Below, one piece after another: positions 23,248 to 25,845 of a DNA stretch of 25,845 nt. The translations under genes were made by a program, and so were the position numbers. Source of the DNA: Candidatus Caldipriscus sp. T1.2 (GTDB lineage: Bacteria; Hydrothermota; Hydrothermia; LBFQ01); contig LBFQ01000028.1 in NCBI GenBank assembly GCA_000980735.1, positions 4,638 through 30,482 of the forward strand, in the 5' to 3' direction. How positions within the stretch are numbered: the first letter of the stretch is position 1; each line of letters starts with the position of its first letter. The notes under the pieces are model-generated. The model saw only the letters and a program-made list of their open reading frames with translations. It ran no database searches and had not been told where the DNA came from.

Positions 23248-23648
23248 ATCCAACGGAGATCCTTCTAAGCTTCGCATTACAGTACGTTGGTATTCCTTAT
23301 AAGTATGGGGGTTCGGATACTACGGGGATGGACTGTACCGGTTTTGTTGGGCAGGTTTTTAGAAAGTTCAACGTCGAAACTCCGAGGAGGGCTAGGGATT
23401 TTGTAAGCTTTGGGCAACCAGTACCGATTGAAGAAATAAGACCAGGGGACATCTTGCTCTTTAAGTTCAAGCATAAGTTTGTGGATCACGTTGGAATATA
23501 TTTGGGAGACGGAATGGTTATACATTCGGCTTCAAAGAGGGGGGTGGTTGTTGATAGCCTGAAATATATAAAGAAAAATCTCGTTGGGGCAAGGAGGGTT
23601 TATTTTAGGATACCTACCTTGGGATTTGATGTCCCAAACCTAATCTAA
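23244..23648 (+). CDS. NlpC/P60 cysteine peptidase, no signal peptide
   Basis: The 134-residue protein is a single NlpC/P60 domain with catalytic Cys31 (GMDCTGFV), His82 (VDHVGIYLGDG) and His94 (VIHSASKRG). Such enzymes usually cut D-Glu-to-diamino-acid bonds in peptidoglycan and are exported. This one lacks a signal peptide or anchor; it starts MNPTEILLSFALQYVG straight into the first helix. The ATG overlaps the Argonaute TGA (ATGA), so translation is probably coupled. A TTG 6 nt earlier is possible but adds only two residues. Codon use (Arg mostly AGG) matches the resident genes rather than the Argonaute. Cytoplasmic substrates such as recycled muropeptides are one possibility. Confidence 0.9.
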   Translation: MNPTEILLSFALQYVGIPYKYGGSDTTGMDCTGFVGQVFRKFNVETPRRARDFVSFGQPVPIEEIRPGDILLFKFKHKFVDHVGIYLGDGMVIHSASKRGVVVDSLKYIKKNLVGARRVYFRIPTLGFDVPNLI

Positions 23649-23654
23649 CACCTT

Positions 23655-23660
23655 TATAAT
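23655..23660 (+). promoter_or_regulatory. -10 box TATAAT for tRNA-Asp
   Basis: A perfect TATAAT ends 9 nt before the first base of tRNA-Asp. No -35 match at normal spacing is visible. The transcript would run on into the oxidoreductase and murF. Confidence 0.6.
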
Positions 23661-23669
23661 ACCCACCTT

Positions 23670-23744
23670 GGGGACGTAGTTCAGCCTGGTTAGAACGCCG
23701 GCCTGTCACGCCGGAGGTCGCGGGTTCAAATCCCGTCGTCCCCG
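23670..23744 (+). tRNA. tRNA-Asp (GUC)
   Basis: The cloverleaf is complete: acceptor GGGGACG pairs with CGTCCCC, the anticodon stem CCGGC pairs with GCCGG around loop CTGTCAC (anticodon GTC at 23705-23707), and the T-arm holds GGTTCAAATCC. The discriminator is G and CCA is not encoded. The next gene's TTG begins one base later. Confidence 0.96.
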
Positions 23745-23745
23745 C

Positions 23746-24693
23746 TTGCCCTTAAAGGATCTGAGGGTGGGGGTTGTGGGGGTGGGGTATTTAGGTTCCA
23801 TACACGTCTCAAAGTTAAAAAACTTCCAAGAAGTAAAGGAAATCATCGTTTGGGATATAAACCCAGAAAGGATGGAAGAAGCAAGGGAAAAATACGGTGC
23901 GATTCCAGCCTCTTCCCTTGATGAGGTAGTTGAGAAGTCTGATGCGGTAATTTGCGCCTCACCCACCACCACCCATTACGAGGTCGTAAAGTTCTGCATA
24001 GAGAGGGAGAAACCGGTTTTCGTTGAGAAGCCCTTAACAGACGATATAAAAAAGGCCGAGGAAATCGTGAGAATGTCAAAAGAAAAAGGGGTGAAAGTTC
24101 AGGTTGGGCATATCGAGAGGTTTAACCCGGCTTTTTTATCCGCAAAATCTCTAATATCCGAAAAACCTTATTTTATCGAGAGCGTAAGGATGAGTATGTA
24201 CAATCCGAGGGGAACGGATGTGGATGTGATCCTTGACCTTATGATCCACGACATAGATTTAACCCTCAATTTGATAAAAGAGATGCCTGAGAACATAAGC
24301 GCCATAGGAGTGCCGGTCCTTACGGATGAGATAGATATAGCGAACGTAAGATTGGAGTTCCCATCGGGGGCTTTGGCAAATTTAACCGCAAGCAGGATAT
24401 CCCTTGAAAAGATGAGGAAATTTAGGGTTTTCACGAAGGAAAACTATCTATCAATAGATCTACTACACAGGAAGGTTGAGATGGTGAAGAGGGTGGATGG
24501 GGAGATTTTACCGTATTTTCCTCCAGTTGACGGTTCTTTGGATGCCTTGAGTTTGGAGATAAGATCCTTCTTGGATGCGGTGATATACGATAAACCCGTT
24601 GAGGTCCCAGTTGAGGAAGGCTATAGGAATATGCTAGTGGCGAATATGATAAGGAAAGGGATAGAGGAGAGACTAAAGAGGATATTGGGATGA
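23746..24693 (+). CDS. Gfo/Idh/MocA oxidoreductase (GnnA-like)
   Basis: This 315-aa NAD(P)-dependent sugar dehydrogenase has a Rossmann GVGYLG motif at 12-17 and the catalytic FVEKP motif (Lys95). VQVGHIERFNPAF and DLMIHDIDLTLNL, with the usual Asp/His pair, follow in the C-terminal domain. The GHIERFNPA segment recalls GnnA, which oxidises UDP-GlcNAc at C3 as a step to amide-linked lipid A; this substrate is an inference and no lpx gene is in view. The TTG start lies one base past tRNA-Asp; GTG at 23767 would cut into the first beta-strand, so TTG is preferred. The stop overlaps the murF ATG (ATGA). Confidence 0.88.
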   Translation: MPLKDLRVGVVGVGYLGSIHVSKLKNFQEVKEIIVWDINPERMEEAREKYGAIPASSLDEVVEKSDAVICASPTTTHYEVVKFCIEREKPVFVEKPLTDDIKKAEEIVRMSKEKGVKVQVGHIERFNPAFLSAKSLISEKPYFIESVRMSMYNPRGTDVDVILDLMIHDIDLTLNLIKEMPENISAIGVPVLTDEIDIANVRLEFPSGALANLTASRISLEKMRKFRVFTKENYLSIDLLHRKVEMVKRVDGEILPYFPPVDGSLDALSLEIRSFLDAVIYDKPVEVPVEEGYRNMLVANMIRKGIEERLKRILG

Positions 24694-25845
24694 GATTATC
24701 TGATTTGGGGAGGATAGTTAAGGGTTGCACCTTTGGGAAGGATGTTGAGTTTTTTGGTATAAGTACGGATAGTAGGGAGATAAAGGAGGGGGAACTTTTT
24801 GTGGCTATAAGGGGGGAAAGATTTGATGGGCCCGATTTTGCATATTCCGCTTTGGAGAAAGGGGCGGTTGCGGTTTTGGGTGAGAGGAAATTTAATTCAA
24901 GTTGCGTCGTGGTTGAGGATACGATTTCCGCCCTTCTTAGGTGGGCATATCATAAGAGGAAAGAATTTTCGGGGGAAGTGGTTGGGGTTTTAGGTGCTGC
25001 GGGGAAAACAACAACAAAAAGTATGCTCGCATGGGTTTTTGGGAAATTTTACAAAATAGCATATTCACCCAAGAGTTTTAACAACTTTATTGGACTTTCC
25101 ACGACAATAATAAAGACGGAGGGGTATGAGGATTTCTGGATTTTAGAGATAGGGGCTAATAAGATCGGGGAGATTAGAAAGTTGGCAAAAATTTCTATGC
25201 CAAACCATTTAATATACACCCGTTTGGGACCGGAACACCTTGAGGGATTCGGAAGTACTAAAAACGCGGTTATTGAAGAATACTCCGCAATACCCTTTTC
25301 CGATGGGTTGGTTTTGATAAACTCGGAATCCCCCTTTTTCCCGGATGGAAAGTTTTACACTTACGGTTTCTCGGATGCGGATTTTTTGGGGAGGAATTTG
25401 AGGATCTCGGAGGATGGGGTGAGGTTTGAATTTGAGGGGGTGGAGTTTTTCGTACCATATCCGCATCTTGGGTTTGCGGAGAACGCTTTGGCGGTCGTGG
25501 TTTTTTCAAAGCTCATGGGATTGCCTTTAAATGAGGTTTCGGAGATATTGAAGGATTACAGGGGTGAGAGGATGAGGATGGAGAGGCTCAGATGCGGAAA
25601 ACTTTATGTTATAAGCGATGTATATAATTCAAACCCTATATCCGTTGATGCCCTTTTAAAGTCCGTGCATAAGGTTTATTATGGAAAGAAAATAGTTTTT
25701 GTTTTTGGGGATATGCTTGAACTTGGAGATGAGGCGGAGTTTTGGCATAGGTGGGTGGGGAAGAAAATGTGCCTTTACGGTATATCGGCGGTGGTAGGTT
25801 TTGGTGAGTTATCAAGGTTTGTACTGGAGGAGGCGAAAGGGTGCG
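24690..25845 (+). CDS. murF: UDP-MurNAc-tripeptide--D-Ala-D-Ala ligase MurF (partial)
   Basis: The frame runs open to the window end (385 codons; a full MurF is about 420-460 aa). MurF adds D-Ala-D-Ala, the Ddl product, to the UDP-MurNAc peptide in the cytoplasm. Motifs are the N-terminal GISTDSREIKEGELFVAIRG, the ATP loop GAAGKTTTK (102-110), LEIGANKIGEI, LGPEHLEGFGS, the Mur-type SDVYNSNPIS and VFGDMLELGDEA. Two motifs vary: the P-loop is GAAGK rather than GSNGK, and VYNSNP replaces DSYNANP. The order and the LGPEHLEGFG box identify MurF rather than MurE. It is coupled to the oxidoreductase by ATGA. Nothing in the sequence explains why it is apart from ddl. Confidence 0.93.
   Translation, partial: MRLSDLGRIVKGCTFGKDVEFFGISTDSREIKEGELFVAIRGERFDGPDFAYSALEKGAVAVLGERKFNSSCVVVEDTISALLRWAYHKRKEFSGEVVGVLGAAGKTTTKSMLAWVFGKFYKIAYSPKSFNNFIGLSTTIIKTEGYEDFWILEIGANKIGEIRKLAKISMPNHLIYTRLGPEHLEGFGSTKNAVIEEYSAIPFSDGLVLINSESPFFPDGKFYTYGFSDADFLGRNLRISEDGVRFEFEGVEFFVPYPHLGFAENALAVVVFSKLMGLPLNEVSEILKDYRGERMRMERLRCGKLYVISDVYNSNPISVDALLKSVHKVYYGKKIVFVFGDMLELGDEAEFWHRWVGKKMCLYGISAVVGFGELSRFVLEEAKGC

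Noticed and set aside
23619..23637. Hairpin TTGGGA...TCCCAA near the peptidase 3' end as a terminator
   Set aside because: The stem is only six base pairs, lies within the coding sequence and has no T tract.
21043..23744. Argonaute/peptidase region as a mobile island integrated at tRNA-Asp
   Set aside because: The tRNA 3' end (GGTTCAAATCCCG region) has no visible direct-repeat copy near 21043-21103, and no integrase or transposase gene is present.
1..25845. CRISPR array, insertion sequence or prophage
   Set aside because: I found no regularly spaced repeats, no transposase-like protein and no phage structural gene on either strand.

Overview
The window looks like the chromosome of a thermophilic, diderm (outer-membrane-bearing) bacterium from a deep or uncultivated lineage. 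Supporting signs are a TonB-dependent receptor, beta-barrel-like proteins, lipoproteins and peptidoglycan genes (FtsI, Ddl, MurF); Lys/Glu/Ile-rich proteins with arginine written almost always as AGG; and extreme compaction, with no stretch over 300 bases lacking a gene. Some lipoproteins resemble those of candidate phyla near WOR-3/Hydrothermae, but that placement is a guess.

Layout. 1-3960 (+): FtsI, an ElyC/SanA-like DUF218 protein, a lipoprotein and the GTPase Era. 3957-5091 (-): an FtsE-like ATPase with altered active-site residues and a lipoprotein made of exact 16-residue repeats. 5134-6535 (+): a lipoprotein and TadA. 6532-8033 (-): tRNA-Glu followed at once by an M3-family metallopeptidase. 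8090-10699 (+): a SufB/SufD-family protein, a conserved KOW-domain protein broken by a frameshift at a cloning-vector-like sequence, and a four-helix membrane protein. 10694-12625 (-): bL25, Pth and an unusual sigma factor. 12678-16177 (+): a Deg protease, Ddl, a barrel-like protein and cytidine deaminase. 16192-16355: remains of a von Willebrand A gene. 16331-18414 (-): a TonB-dependent receptor and a small His/Cys protein. 18450-19613 (+): an HhH plus barrel protein. 19597-21043 (-): a lamin-tail protein and a frameshifted TrmA-like protein. 21103-23648 (+): a long prokaryotic Argonaute overlapping an NlpC/P60 peptidase gene. 23670-25845 (+): tRNA-Asp, a GnnA-like oxidoreductase and the start of murF.

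The main discoveries are: (1) the 714-residue Argonaute, which has an apparently complete DEDD catalytic site, codon use unlike its neighbours, and an ATGA overlap with a signal-less NlpC/P60 peptidase; (2) a window-wide architecture in which a TANAAT -10 box lies only 6-11 nt before the start codon of nearly every first gene, implying leaderless mRNAs; (3) two genes that begin with TTG 1-2 nt after the mature 3' end of a tRNA, so that tRNA processing could create a leaderless message; (4) a pUC-polylinker-like segment at 9987-10016 that coincides with a frameshift and is probably an assembly or cloning artefact.
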